A stretch of 64,000 bases of DNA from Watersipora subatra (Eukaryota > Bryozoa > Gymnolaemata > Cheilostomatida > Watersiporidae), in NCBI RefSeq assembly GCF_963576615.1, contig NC_088708.1, positions 27,349,191 through 27,413,190 on the forward strand, given 5' to 3'. Below, piece by piece: positions 9,847 to 22,269 of this stretch. The stretch's first letter is position 1, and each line of letters opens with the position of its first letter. Position numbers and translations under genes: made by a program. Under the pieces are notes generated by a model. It did not search any database. It saw nothing but the letters and a program-made list of their open reading frames with translations, and was not told the DNA's origin.

Positions 9847-10635
9847 ATTAGAAGTCAGGGTTGACGAGCAAGCATTTTTCTTCGCATTTGTTTTTTTAGC
9901 CTATGATTTATATTTCAGTTGCTAGCGCTTGGCTTGGTTATGTTCACGACGAAAAAAGTTGAAGATCAAAGGTGTTAGCAAGGAGGTATTTATAGTTTCA
10001 CAGAGAGTTGCCGCTATTGCATGTAAATCGCTGGCTAGTAATTAAAAAGAGAACGCAACTCCATTTAAACCGCACGCCTTTTGCAGTACTCCGTGTACAT
10101 AACTACATACGGCCACATATATTAGTTTTTTTTAAACCTAAACTGAGCGGTCTAACGGTTTTTTTGTGTTGTATACTGAAGCAAATAAAATGGTAAAACT
10201 TTGTTACAATGTATCAACTTTTTTTATATTACCCTAACTAGATATTACAGTCACTCAAATTTGCTTGGCTCAAAACTTTGTCAATCTGGAATGTATCTAG
10301 AAATGCTGCATAGTTTCAAAAGGATAATAAAGCCTTAATACTTTTAAAAATTAAAATATAATATTCTATTAATAATACATAAGAAATAAAAATGTGTCCA
10401 ATTTTTGATGAAGTCTATGTTATTAATAACTTTGTAAATAAATTTTGTCTGGAAAAGTTGTCGTTGCATAAAGCCTATTTCTCAGAACCTATATTGAGCT
10501 CCTAGGATTATTGCTTCACTGTTGGAGCAATACATGATACGCAAAAAAATAAAACATCTATTTTAAACAATAACCGTCAGTATAAATCAATATATCTTAT
10601 GAAAGAGTTTAGAACTAGTAGCACACTTCATCACA
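9847..10635. other. RPAP3 upstream region, no further gene seen
   Basis: Intergenic DNA upstream of the RPAP3 start. I see no clear TATA box or exon; the promoter is presumably in the first few hundred bases, by position only. Confidence 0.4.
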
Positions 10636-10639
10636 CTTT

Positions 10640-11216
10640 GTCATATCTAATTATGCCTAGTCATAACTAGTCTAGCTATGGCTAGATATCTAATGATATC
10701 TAGCCATCGCTAGTTAAACGTAGTCATATCTAGTTGCATCTAGTCATATCTAGTCGTATCTAGCTGCATCTAGTAATATCTAGTGATATCTAACCATATC
10801 AAGTTGCATCTGGTCATATCTAGTTGCATCTAGTGGTATCTAGTCATATCTAATCATATCTAGTTGTATCTCGTTGCATCTAGTCATATCTAGTCGTATC
10901 TAGCCACATCTAGTAATATCTAGTGATATCTAACCATATGTAGTTGTATCTAGTCATATCTAGTCATATCTAGTCATATCTAGTCATATCTAGTCGTATC
11001 TAGTCATATTTAGTCATATCTAGTTGTATCTAGTCATATCTAGTCATATCTAGTCATATCTAGTCATATCTAGTCATATCTAGTCATATCTAGTTGTGTC
11101 TAGTCGTATCTAGCCATATTTAGTCGTATCTAATCATATCTAGACGCATCTAGTCGTATCTAGTTGTATCTAGACGCAATTAGTCACCTATAGTTGCATC
11201 TAGTCATATCTAGTCG
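10640..11216. repeat. 10-bp tandem array (TCTAGTCATA-type)
   Basis: Nearly 58 copies of a 10-bp unit, TCTAGTCATA with variants such as TCTAGTTGTA and TCTAGTCGTA. The first part is more degenerate; the centre (about 10960-11095) is almost uniform. Confidence 0.9.
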
Positions 11217-11478
11217 ACTTTAATGTACATTTGCTGTGAATTAACGCCGTGGATTTTTAAGCCAAATTTATATTTGACAACAAAACTATGTATGCTTGGC
11301 ATGCCTAACAGATTATTTTGTAGCTAAAAGCTCCTAAGTATTAACAAAAAGCTCATTTGTATTCATAAATTATCACGCTCATACAGACAGACATAGTGAT
11401 GCTAATCAATAAACTAGCATATAACTACCGCAAACGATTATAACATTTATATTAATAAATCCCACTTTGTCATTGCGC

Positions 11479-11716
11479 GTATGGTGTGTGGTCTGGTGGG
11501 TGTGTAGGGTGTGTTTAGCGTGTAGCATGTTGGTGTGGTGTGTGTGGTGTGTGTGTAGTGTAGCGGGTGATGGGCGGTGTGCATCGTGCGGTGTGTGTGT
11601 GTGTGTGTGTGTGATGTGTGTGCGGTGTGGTGTGTGTGGGTGTGTGTGTGGCATGTGTGTGGCGAGTGTGTGGGGCATATGTGGTACGTGTGGCGTGTGT
11701 GGCATGTATGGCAGGC
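11479..11716. repeat. GT-rich low-complexity tract
   Basis: Irregular (GT)n mixed with GCGTGTGG-type units. All long open frames here are products of base composition. Confidence 0.9.
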
Positions 11717-11897
11717 AAGCCTGATGAGAGGATAGGCTGCATCTATTGGCGTATGTCTATTGGTGTATACATATATATGCCTATATATACATTGTACGTA
11801 CAAATTAAAAAATTGAACAGCTTACTTATCTTTTTTCCACCTACTGACAGTTTTTTGCTAATGCAATCCTCAGGCTGTAGACTTCAACTGGCACAAA

Positions 11898-11970
11898 ATG
11901 GTGACTTTTCAAAAGAGCCCCACAGAATCCACCAATCCATAAAAGAGTTGGATGTTTGAAAAGTCACCAT
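11898..11970. repeat. Hairpin with 16-bp arms
   Basis: Arms 11898-11913 and 11955-11970 (ATGGTGACTTTTCAAA and its complement) enclose a 41-nt loop. Confidence 0.8.
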
Positions 11971-11975
11971 CTTGG

Positions 11976-11979
<4 letters not shown>

Positions 11980-12028
<49 letters not shown>
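11980..12028. repeat. TA microsatellite
   Basis: An uninterrupted run of about 24 TA dinucleotides next to a copy of the CGGCGTTGCCCG repeat family. Confidence 0.95.
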
Positions 12029-12034
<6 letters not shown>

Positions 12035-12125
12035 GTATAAGTGGAACTTCACTCTATAAGTTAAACATTTTTCCAGAAGACAACAGTATCCACTTTGTCT
12101 ATATATATATATACATGTATATACT

Positions 12126-12440
12126 ACATGTAGCTGTGAATATCGGCGTTGCCCGGGTATTAAAAACCAGCTTATAAACAATGAGAAGTGATGAGAGTTG
12201 CCTATCACTTGCTATTAGCCTGGCACATTGCCAATGGAAAATAGTCTTAAAAATCAACTTATAAACAATGGGAAGTAATGAGAGCTGCCTGTTACTTGCT
12301 ATGAGCCTGGCACATTGCCAATGGCAAGTCTCAGTAAGCTAGTTAATAAGCACTATGCTTTTAATGACGGTACACCATGACATTGCGTCAGCATTTTCCA
12401 GCTACAGCTGTTCTAATAATAGCTATAGCTGGAGGGACAC
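12126..12440 (+). repeat. Dispersed repeat family with CGGCGTTGCCCG head, copy 1
   Basis: The copy starts with TAGCTGTGAATATCGGCGTTGCCCGGG-like sequence (core at about 12142-12158) and ends near TAATAGCTATAGCTGG. It contains an internal tandem duplication of about 85 bp (12161-12244 and 12247-12330). The family recurs at 43577 and 55329, each time near a TA-rich tract. No ORF; probably a non-autonomous element. Confidence 0.7.
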
Positions 12441-14200
12441 ACATATTCTCACATTTATATATCTAGATAGATTTATGAAATATATATTTACTTTATTGCC
12501 TGGCACTCAGTGATTTAGATTCTTACGGACTAGTAAAGGGAAGACCCCTGTTTCCTTTACATTATTATCATAGTGATAATTGCTACTATTACAGTATTCT
12601 AATATGTTGTTCTTATTACAACTTTTCTTGTTCTGGTCAAAAAAACTTCTAGATGGTTGTTTGTAAGGCCCAAACACAGATATTTGGTTTTTCAACATTT
12701 TGGTAATGTTACTTGCAACCAAGCAAGAATCAAGCAAATGGGAAGGTAATACAAATTCTTTACCTGTTTGATACTCTACTCACGTAAATCTTATAAACCA
12801 ATCCATAGGTGATTTGCTTCAAGCCTTTTTGTATTTGGTTTGTAAGAGGTTTGGGAAAAAACCGTTAGCAAAATAATTGATGTGCATTTATTAGATTTCT
12901 TCAAGGTGTAAATTATTTCAATAACCACACTAGTAAGTGGAAGACCTTATCTATTACTCATTGCAATAGTTTCTCTAGGTTTGAGTACACTAAAGTGACA
13001 ATATGAGAAGATCAAGTGTCAGGTAGCTTGGCAAGATCGCCATGATTGCCTTAGATTGCAAAGAGAAGGCAATCCCTAAATACAACCAATTTTGGTTATG
13101 TGCTGTTTATACAATGATGGCTGTTTAACATAGATCTTCCTTATTTTTTAGCAAATTATGTATTTTTATGTACACTATATAAATATTTATTTGAAATTAC
13201 GTACTAATGATTAACAATGGAATTTTTGTGATTATGGTTCAGTTTCTGACATCGCCAGATTGAGAGAGTTTGTTAATGGCCAAAGTTGTCCTTGGGAGTA
13301 AGGAGTGCTGAGTAAAAAGGAGGATCAGGTGAGCTGGAGTTAAAATGAGGATCAAGTGAGGAGTTGTTTACTCATTGACATTCATAACCCAAGCTCCAAC
13401 TTTGGCATCCTTGCGTCATCCTTGTTTTTGTTAACTGTATGTAGATGTACCCAAAACCATAGCAATTATATAGAAGTTTCTGAGGCTGCAATTTAACCTC
13501 CTTTGGGCTCATAAGCGACTATTACAGCTTATAGAAATAAAACAATCATTTGTACCCTAATTTTTATGTGTTGTGCGATGCAATGTGATTAACATAAAAT
13601 TAATAAAGTTTGATGGCTCTACACAAAACACCAGCGATGAGCTATTCTGTGATGGGTTCAGGTAGTACACTTTGTACTAACATAAAAATTTTGCATTTCA
13701 AAGGTCGCTTTCAGATTTGTCATTCCGTACCCTTTAAAGTTGTAAGAAAATTGGGGTAGTTTTAGGCCTTGTTTAGAATACATGAGAGTGCGTGATAACT
13801 GATTTGGGTAAGGAACATTGAAAGTGAAAAGGGGCATGTGAAAATCCAAAAACCAAGCTCTGTATGAAGAGGTTTAACATTTGCAGGCTATGATACCTGA
13901 ATGCTGGCCCTATAACAAAAACATTCAGTGTTTATAATTGTTCATTGGGCTTATTTGGGAGTTATCGATAGAGTAATTATCAGATGATCACATATGGAGG
14001 ATAACTCCAAGTTAATAGATTAGCCTGAAACTTAAAGAATGCTATCACGCACTTTATTTCATTATGATATTTTTCTATTTTTGTAATTCAAAAACACCCC
14101 AAGAACTACGCATGATTTTGTTAGCTACTACAGACAGTAAGCCTGGCAAAGCCTGGGATTGGTTCATTTTAAATCAGAGAGGTGGAGTTTTAAAAGCCAG
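12441..14200. other. No gene seen
   Basis: Unique AT-rich DNA. The open frames (such as 12507-12737 and 13658-13849, minus) are short, resemble no family I know and lack splice context. Confidence 0.4.
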
Positions 14201-14202
14201 CC

Positions 14203-14272
14203 AAGGTTTGAAACCAATAGATGGTTTCAAACCTTTGTCTGGTTCCTGAGAACCAGACAAAGGTTTGAAACC
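14203..14272. repeat. Near-perfect palindrome with a third alternating unit
   Basis: Arms 14223-14245 and 14250-14272 are exact complements (23 bp) around CTGA. A third inverted unit of 13 bp lies at 14203-14215, so the same core can pair in two ways. Confidence 0.85.
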
Positions 14273-14387
14273 AAATGCTTTTAGCAATTTGGTAGAAGGT
14301 ACAAAGCATATGTGTGGAGAAATTAGATGAAATTGATCAAAAAATATGGAAACACATAGCATTTCAGACACACACACACTTGCACCC

Positions 14388-14468
14388 AGCAAACCTGTAC
14401 CACCGCAAACCTGTACTACCGCAAACCTGTACCACTGCAAACCTGTACCACCGCACACCCGCAAACCC
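14388..14468. repeat. Short tandem repeat CAAACCTGTACCACCG
   Basis: About five imperfect copies of a 16-bp unit. The open frames across it are repeat translations. Confidence 0.8.
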
Positions 14469-14572
14469 GGGCGCATACACACAATGCACAGTGGAATTTA
14501 TTAGCATAGATATAATAGACTGCACATTTAATCACAACTGCCAACTAGATATATATTTTATAATGGTCAAAT

Positions 14573-15779
14573 GAGGTCATTAAAGTAATTATTTTTTGTC
14601 TTCTTTTACACATTTGGTTAATACAACAAACAATGCCTTGACATAATTTGGGGTGCTACTATAACGTGAGGTCTACTACACTATGGCATGAGATCAACCT
14701 CCCATTAGTACTATAACACAGGTTTAATGCTGGTTTATTGTCCCTCATAGATAAAACACATTCCATATATTATTTGTTTAAGCAATAAACAAGCATTTTG
14801 TACATATCTTAGAAATGATTAGTAAAAATAATTGGATTTCTGATTACATTAAAAAAAAGCATGAAACTAAAAATAAACGCATTATCATATATTTCTATGC
14901 ATTTATTCTAATGATGTATTCTTCGTACATCAAGCATATTATCATATACTTCACGGGGTATCGAACACGGTATACTATATATTTTGTATATTATATATAT
15001 AGTATATTACATATAATAAGTTATATAGTATATAATATATAATGTATAATAATATATATTATAATATAGATATGTATGTATATATTATAATACAATTATA
15101 CCATATAACTATGTTATACATGTAATTATATTTACAACATAGTATATACAATGTAGGTAATATTATATAGTATATTATATATTTTGAACGCGGTATATCA
15201 TATATTTCACGCAGTATATTTCACGTGGTAACGAATATTGGCCACGAAATACATGTAGACCTCACCTTTCACCACGGTAGGCCACATATGACGGTAGACC
15301 TCATGCTATAGTAGCATCGTCTGTGTTTGGGAAGGATTTACAATCTTCTACAATGCTGAGAAAATGTCTCAGCAAGTTTACAAGGTTGCTAGCCTGAGAT
15401 CTCAGCTTACAAATGTCTCCAATGGAAACGTTGTGCTGTGAAAAAATAGAAGTTGAAAAATACTAATAATAAAATAACAGTATTATTATCAAGTTTGATG
15501 TCAAAGTTTAACAAAACCAAAATATTTCCAGTATTGCGCTGTTGATAGCTACGCTAAACAATAACTTTATTTATTTTACAATGACTTTCATTAGGCGCAA
15601 GACTAAAGAGTTTCTAAAAATATTAAAATGACACTTATGAAAAATCTTAAACGTACTTTTTTGTAACAATAAAACAAAAAAGCCTCTTGTGCGTCTATTA
15701 AAACAACGCTGTGTTATTTTGTATTGGTAACTAAAAGGCAGTTGAAAATAGTTTTATTTCTATTGAAGCGATGGCTACT
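14573..15779. other. AT-rich region, no gene seen
   Basis: Very AT-rich between 14930 and 15220, with repeated CGGTATAT and TTTCACG motifs. Confidence 0.4.
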
Positions 15780-15810
15780 TTAGATGGACATCTTTTCATT
15801 ATTTGATCCT

Positions 15811-15936
15811 AAACCAATCATCTGAGAAGAAAGTGACCCAGGCCTAAATCCTGAACCAATCATCTGAGAAGAAAGTGACCCAGGCCTAAATCCTGACCCA
15901 ATCATCTGAGAAGAAAGTGACCCAGGCCTAAACTCT
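15811..15936. repeat. Three copies of a 42-bp repeat
   Basis: The unit includes ATCATCTGAGAAGAAAGTG. It is 14 codons long, so a minus-strand frame reads a 14-residue unit three times (RPGSLSSQMIGSGF). No gene context. Confidence 0.85.
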
Positions 15937-16424
15937 ATAAAAAAGTCATCATGGCAATGGAGGTGTGCCAATGGAGGTGCTAATAACAATGAATAGTTTA
16001 TATGTTGTTGTTGGACCCACTGACTTGTTGACAGAATAACATCAAAGAACGAGAAATATTATGACTGGACAAATGGATTACGAAGAAGATGCCTTCAAAG
16101 AATGTCTTCCACTCAGACTAAAACTGAGGGCCAGCTGCGCAGTTTTACTTTTATGTAGATAATATGTAAGTTATTATAATATATATTATAATAACATATA
16201 TTATGATAGTTATGTAATATATTATTATATTTCCGTTTTTAATATTGATATCTTTAATCAATGAATTGAAAATTTCATATTGAAATTTCATTTCATATAA
16301 ATATGTCAGCCTGTAACACAGCTAATTTAATAAAATTACTCATACAATACCATCCTTACTATGGGAGACCTTTAACAAATGTAAATAGTAATATTCAAAG
16401 ATTTCAACTTTTAGAAACTAACTG

Positions 16425-17159
16425 CAGTGAAACTCGGATAACTCAAACTTCACAGGACGGAGCAGAAGTGTTCGAGTTATCAGAGCACTGTCACAAGCCC
16501 ATGTATTTATTAGTAGATACCTGTACATATAGAAAATATATATAAATCAAAAGCATAGATTGCTTGTTGCAAACTAAAGGGCCTCTCATGTAGAGTTTTA
16601 AACAATTTTATCAGAAAGTATGGATACTTTTCTATCATTTGAGATTTGTTTGTTGTTTTAGGTGATGTGACTGCCAGGACATTCTCAAGTTAAAATTGCC
16701 AAAACTTGATCACGGCTAAAACGCTCAGAAAAAAAGACATCTTTTTCTCCTGAGCGTTTTAACCAAGATCAATTTTGCCGATTTTACTTTAAGTTTATCT
16801 GAAGGTTACCTCGCTTTTCCTTGCTTTCGAAGGGCCATCAAAGGATGTTTGGTAAAATTTGATGTTTTGAAAACCTTTAGAAAAGTTGTTAACGAAAATA
16901 TTTTGCCGATGATGGTAATAACGACATCTGAGAACTACTAAAAGTTGATGTTTATTTCTATGCCTTGGAATAAAGTGATATTCTAAAGCGATAACAACCG
17001 TCTTGGTAGCCGTTGGGCAAAAAACTGTTGAGTTAATAATGTTAAGTTCGAGTTATCTAAAACAATTTATTTATCATTGCGTGGGGACAGACCAAACAAA
17101 TCCGTTCGAGTTAGCCATGTGTTTGAGCTATCCGAGGGCGAGTTATCCGAGTTTGACTG
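16425..17159. mobile_element. Pogo/Tc1-like non-autonomous element
   Basis: The left end CAGTGAAACTCGGATAACTC and the right end, read in reverse as CAGTCAAACTCGGATAACTC, form 20-bp terminal repeats with one mismatch. The right side is followed by TA; the left flank is TG, so one target base may have changed. No transposase ORF. A copy of foldback family 1 seems nested inside (about 16590-16805). Confidence 0.7.
16590..16805. repeat. Foldback family 1, copy A (truncated)
   Basis: Shares TTATCAGAAAGTATGGATA, ACTTGATCACGGCTAAAACG and CCGATTTTA blocks with copies at 45287 and 48335. The centre is an inverted repeat around CTGAGCGTTTTA. Confidence 0.6.
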
Positions 17160-17330
17160 TACTTAGTATAAGTGATACAAGAACGTTTACAATGCCAACA
17201 ATATGGAAAATTTACCAATGAAAGCGATTACAAGATCAATTAAATACAATTACGCACAATTATGAAAACAGAAACTTCCTGCTTGTAGCTACTAGCTAAT
17301 ATAGTCTGTATTGAAATTTGCAACATGAGT

Positions 17331-18121
17331 AGGTGTGTCTAGAGGGGTGTGTCTAGAGGGGTGTGTCTAGAGGAGTGTGTCTAGAGGGGTGTGTCTAGAG
17401 GGGGGTGTCTAGAGGGGTGTGTCTAGAGGGGTGTGTCTAGAGGGGGGTGTCTAGAGGGGCGTGTCTAGAGGGGTGTGTCTAGAGGGGTGTTTCTAGAGGG
17501 GCGTGTCTAGAGGGATGTGTCTAGAGGAGCGAGTTATCCAAGTTTGACTGTACTTAGTATAAGTGATACAAGAACGTTTAAAATGCCAACAATAGAGGGG
17601 TGTGTCTAGAGGGGTGTGTCTAGAAGGGTGTGTCTAGAGGGGTGTGTCTAGAGGGGTGTGTCTAGAAAGGTGTGTCTAGAGGGGTGTGTCTAGAGGGGTG
17701 TGTCTAGAGGGGTGTGTCTAGAGGGGTGTGTCTAGAGGGGTGTGTCTAGAGGGGTGTGTCTAGAAGGGTGTGTCTAGAGGGGTGTGTCTAGAGGGGTGTG
17801 TCTAGAGGGGTGTGTCTAGAGGGGTGTGTCTAGAGGGGTGTGTCTAGAGGGGTGTGTCTAGAGGGGTGTGTCTAGAGGGGTGTGTCTAGAGGGGTGTGTC
17901 TAGAAGGGTGTGTCTAGAGGGGTGTGTCTAGAAGGGTGTGTCTAGAGGGGTGTGTCTAGAGGGGTGTGTCTAGAGGGGTGTGTCTAGAGGGGTGTGTCTA
18001 GAGGGGTGTGTCTAGAAGGGTGTGTCTAGAGGGGTGTGTCTAGAGGGGTGTGTCTAGAAGGGTGTGTCTAGAGGGGTGTGTCTAGAGGGGTGTGTCTAGA
18101 GGGGTTTGTCTAGAGGGGTGT
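17331..18121. repeat. 14-bp TCTAGAGGGGTGTG minisatellite
   Basis: About 50 copies of TCTAGAGGGGTGTG with rare variants, very uniform after 17594. It is broken at about 17529-17594 by a copy of 17138-17200, the end of the neighbouring MITE and its flank, so the array and its left flank were duplicated together. Confidence 0.95.
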
Positions 18122-19213
18122 TCGTCCACTAAATAATTAAATATAAACTAAAAAACCAAATCACTAGTCATTGCCAAGTCAGCGATGACTTAGTCTGTGA
18201 TAAAATTTATTTTCTAAAAAAGTAATCATTTTGGAGTTTTGATGTTCAGGATATGCCTGACTTAATAGACTTCTTCATTTCGGTTTTGATTTAGCAGGCC
18301 TTCTCTGACTTAACAGACAACATGCTAAAAGAACTTTTTAGAAAAACTAACCATTTCTGTAATGGATATCTTTGAAGCAGAATCAAATATCAGCGAATAA
18401 ATTTTAGGGGAATCAGCTGACCTTAAAATAGAAACTCCTTCACGTTTCACACCAAATTTTACAGTTTTTAGGTTATATCATTAATATATATCATTAATAT
18501 TATAATATATTGAGTATAATTAATACAATATGAGCCTAGTAAAAACTGAAGTTTTACCTATTTATGGATTATTTTCTGAGTTTGTGTCAGCAAATTCAGT
18601 TTTTTAATTTACTTATTAAAATGGTGAAGTTGAAGATGAAACTTAGCCATTTTTGCTTCTACTATCATTGCAAAAATATTAGTAACATTATATTTTTTAT
18701 CGTTGTGTTAGCTTGGAGTCAGGTTCAACATGAAAAATGAAAAGAATAGATATTCTCTCAAGCATGTCAAGATTTGTTGAGTTAGTATAAAAATATTCAA
18801 GGAAAAGTTTTTATACCTTGCTGAGGCGACAACCATTCAATTCTCACAGGTTTTTTACACTTTTAAATTTCAAAATATGTGATAACTAGTAGTAAACTAA
18901 TATTCAGATATTATGGTTGGTCGATTTAAAGCAAGTAAGTAAGTTAGTCAGTCAGTCAGTCAGTAAATAAGTAAGTAAGAGCTTTACTTGATCAGATCAA
19001 GGTCAAGGCCAAACTGATTAACGATACCACAACCTCCTGTTTATAAATAATGATTCATAGCAATATGATTCACAAACTTTCTGTTATATTTGGTCTCATC
19101 ATATATTACATTGTATAAACATTATTATTTCACATTATATCACAATATTTGGTCACAATATATACCTGAAAACATTTAGTTTATGGAAGAGTTTTAATTT
19201 AACCTGCTTACAG
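18122..19213. other. No gene seen; short AGTC/AGTA tract
   Basis: AT-rich unique sequence. An AGTC/AGTA tract is at about 18930-18978. Confidence 0.4.
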
Positions 19214-19443
19214 ATTGTATGTATGTGTGTGTATGTATGTGTGTGTATGTATGTACGTACGTATGTACGTATGTACGTATGTATGTACGTATGTACGTAT
19301 GTATGTACGTACGTATGTGCGTATGTATGTACGTACGTATGCATGTATGTATGTACGTATGTATGTACGTACGTATGTACATACGTACAAATGTACGTAT
19401 GTACGTATCTATGTACGTACATACGTACATAGATACGTATGTG
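19214..19443. repeat. GTAT/ACGT tetranucleotide array
   Basis: Alternating GTAT, GTAC and ACGT units for about 230 bp. All six long frames here are repeat translations. Confidence 0.95.
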
Positions 19444-22269
19444 TGTATTACTTTTTATTAGCAGTGGTAATCATCAACAAAATGATGTTTTTCATTACAT
19501 GCCAAAAGAAAAAAAATGAAAAGACAGAAATCAAGAATTATTGAGTAAATCGAACCGAAGTGTTTTAATAATTGTAATTTAACAGTGTTGCAGAAGAGTC
19601 AGGATAGTAAATTGTAGTTTGTAGTAACCAGACTGTGGTATGTAAAACATGCTAATGCTTTGCTTCTCATGCTGACTTTGTAAACAAAGTGTGTGAGGAT
19701 GCTAGCTATCTAATATGACAAAGCACAACTTGCAAGAAAATGTATGTGAAAATTGATGTCAAAGGACATATGGTCATCATTTCAACCTTTCTCTTGTCGC
19801 AATACTGTCAAACCTTAGCATATGGAGTTAATTTGTTTTTAAATCCGCCTTGTCTGTTAACGCATCCTATGTCGTAGCAAATATTCTCCCATAACAATAT
19901 AGTCTAATTCTTGGTTTAGTTCATTTCGTAAGACTATGACAACTCCTTAACACTTAACACTAAAACAAATGCAATATATAAAACTATATGTAAAATATTA
20001 CATTATATGCAAAAGAACTCGATGAAAACCATAGTACATGTATATGTAAAAAGCTAAAATAATACAGCAATAATAAAAATATGTTTTTGTTTTCCTTTAC
20101 CTGAGATACACATGAATAGAAGTGTAGGTGTTATGTAAGATCGAAGGTAGAGATGTGGTAGGGATATACACTATAGTCTACTTGATATATCAGACAAGGT
20201 AAAATCTAACTGCTTGATTTTTAATTTTCACCAATTTTTGCTTACAAAATTTCAATGTCTCCAAAAACCTTAAGCGCTGCATGTTAGAATTACTAAGGGT
20301 GTAGATTTAAATGTTGGTTCAAATTTTGCTTCAAATGTGGAAAAATTCATGTGTGGAAGTGATTGTGAGAAAATGTCAGACTGTATTATACTCCAGTTGT
20401 CATAATAAAACACATAATTGGTTCTACTGCTTATAAGCGTAGAGAAGATAACTGCTTAAGAAGAGAACCATTATGAAGTATTTCCTTTTATTGCGGGAGA
20501 AGGTGGTTAAATCGTTAATTGTATTGACAACTATTACTTACAAAACACATGAGTACTGTTAGTGTGTTTTAATAATTTAAAACAAATTTTCTGTGAATAA
20601 TCATGTTGATATGTGAGAACACAAGCCATGCAAGATGATTATATAATCGCAAAAACCAAATAGCAAATTTAGATGCAAAAACAATGTAAAGTGTATTTCT
20701 AATGTCAGCATATTTACTCACATTATTTTATTTGTTATATTATTTGTTATTTGTCACATTCTCACTTTTGTTTATACAAGCAATGAAAATTATGGATTAC
20801 TCTAATTCTTGCATTTTACCAAAGGCATAAAATTGTAGAAAAAGGCAAACAACATGCTGCCAACTGGTAGTCTTTAAGAATACAATTAATAGGCTCTAGT
20901 TCACTATAACTATAGTTCCGGTACAGAGTAATTACGGCAAATAATGCTTGATGATGTGTGACTGCAATGATCATATAACATGATATATCATATATACATA
21001 TATCATCATGTAAAATGATGATAAAAACACAAAACATTTTACAAGAGTTTCATACGTGTACATAGTTGCGTAACTAAAAACAGTTAACAAGTTATAATCT
21101 AAAAACTAAAATCACTAGCGCTATTAAGACAAACTAAAATCTTAAACGTATTTAAGTGAATTTTAATAAAAAATATTTAACTACACACTTTCTGAAAGTT
21201 TTAAATTAATATGCTGACAGTTGTTGTTGGTTACAATTCTTATTAGGTGTAAGAAGTGTAACATATTATTAGATATCGTATACGTTATATTTTATATATA
21301 TTAAATTATATATATTATTGTATATCACATATATTGACATCAAATAGATTTTTACTGAAGTAGTCCATTTTAAATGAGCAATTATATTACAGTCTGATAA
21401 ATAGTCACAAAATTATTAAATTATTTAAAGTAAACCATAAATCTCTTGCTTAATTTGTACAAAATAAATCTCAAATATTTACATCTTCACAATTTAATAT
21501 GTCAGAATAAATCTATCAGAGATTACAACACTATATAGAATCATTTGTGAAGCAATCATCACCTGGTGTTATTGGCCTTAAAGGCCCAGGTAAATAGCAT
21601 CAGTCACAAAGTGCAACATCATTACACTCGCTGCCGTTGCCTTGTTCTGCTACAAGAAAATATTGAGACACTCTAGTGAGCAACGATAACAGGCCAAATA
21701 AGTGCAAGTCAAAGGCGAGCTTTCCTAGCAAGCATCTATATGATTATTATGTGTGGGCGACTAATGAGCCAGCCAATACCATCAAATGACAGTCTTCATA
21801 TAGTCTCTTCAACTCTAACAATAGACAGAGCATGGATCTGTTGCATACCTTTCTCAGCCTCATCATAGATCACTCTTGTCTATAATGGCTTTATAATTGT
21901 TTATACAGCAACGCTCTATTTACACCTGACAGCGATACTGCCTCGTTTCAAATAAATAAATAGTATCAACCACCTCGTAGCCCATACGCTGTTTTAAGGT
22001 TCCCAGCTTACACTCGACAACTATCTTTGTATTACACACTCCCTCATAAAGTGGGACTTTTAGTAGCATTATATTAGGGCTTTAAGACTAGAGGTTGGAA
22101 AACTGGCTGAGGTTGAATTTTTGCAAAAAAGGAGATTTGCGGTGTGACAAAGATCATCTATTTGAAATTTTTTATCTCATTCTCACAATCTTCATTCCTA
22201 ACAAAAAACTAATTAATTGTACATTTTCAGCTGAAATTAATAGCAGAAGTAGATATGCTGAGTACAGTA
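19444..22269. other. No gene seen
   Basis: Unique AT-rich DNA. One possible minus-strand terminal exon near 21603-21652 is discussed under rejected items. Confidence 0.4.

Noticed and set aside
10008-10196. Plus-strand frame upstream of RPAP3
   Set aside because: No domain, ends in low-complexity T runs.
11406-11959. Several long frames on both strands rich in His/Thr or Cys/Val
   Set aside because: Translations of the GT-rich repeat; no start or splice context.
15780-15989. Minus-strand frame with a 14-residue repeat
   Set aside because: Consequence of a 42-bp tandem repeat; no gene context, although the unit is a multiple of three.
17331-18121. CRISPR-like regular array
   Set aside because: Units are contiguous with no unique spacers; a eukaryotic minisatellite.
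19153-19544. Six overlapping frames of Tyr/Val/Cys/Thr
   Set aside because: Translations of the GTAT/ACGT microsatellite.
21603-21652. Minus-strand TTGTAG acceptor followed by 15 codons and TGA (EQGNGSECNDVALCD)
   Set aside because: Reads like a terminal exon, but no upstream exon could be joined to it.
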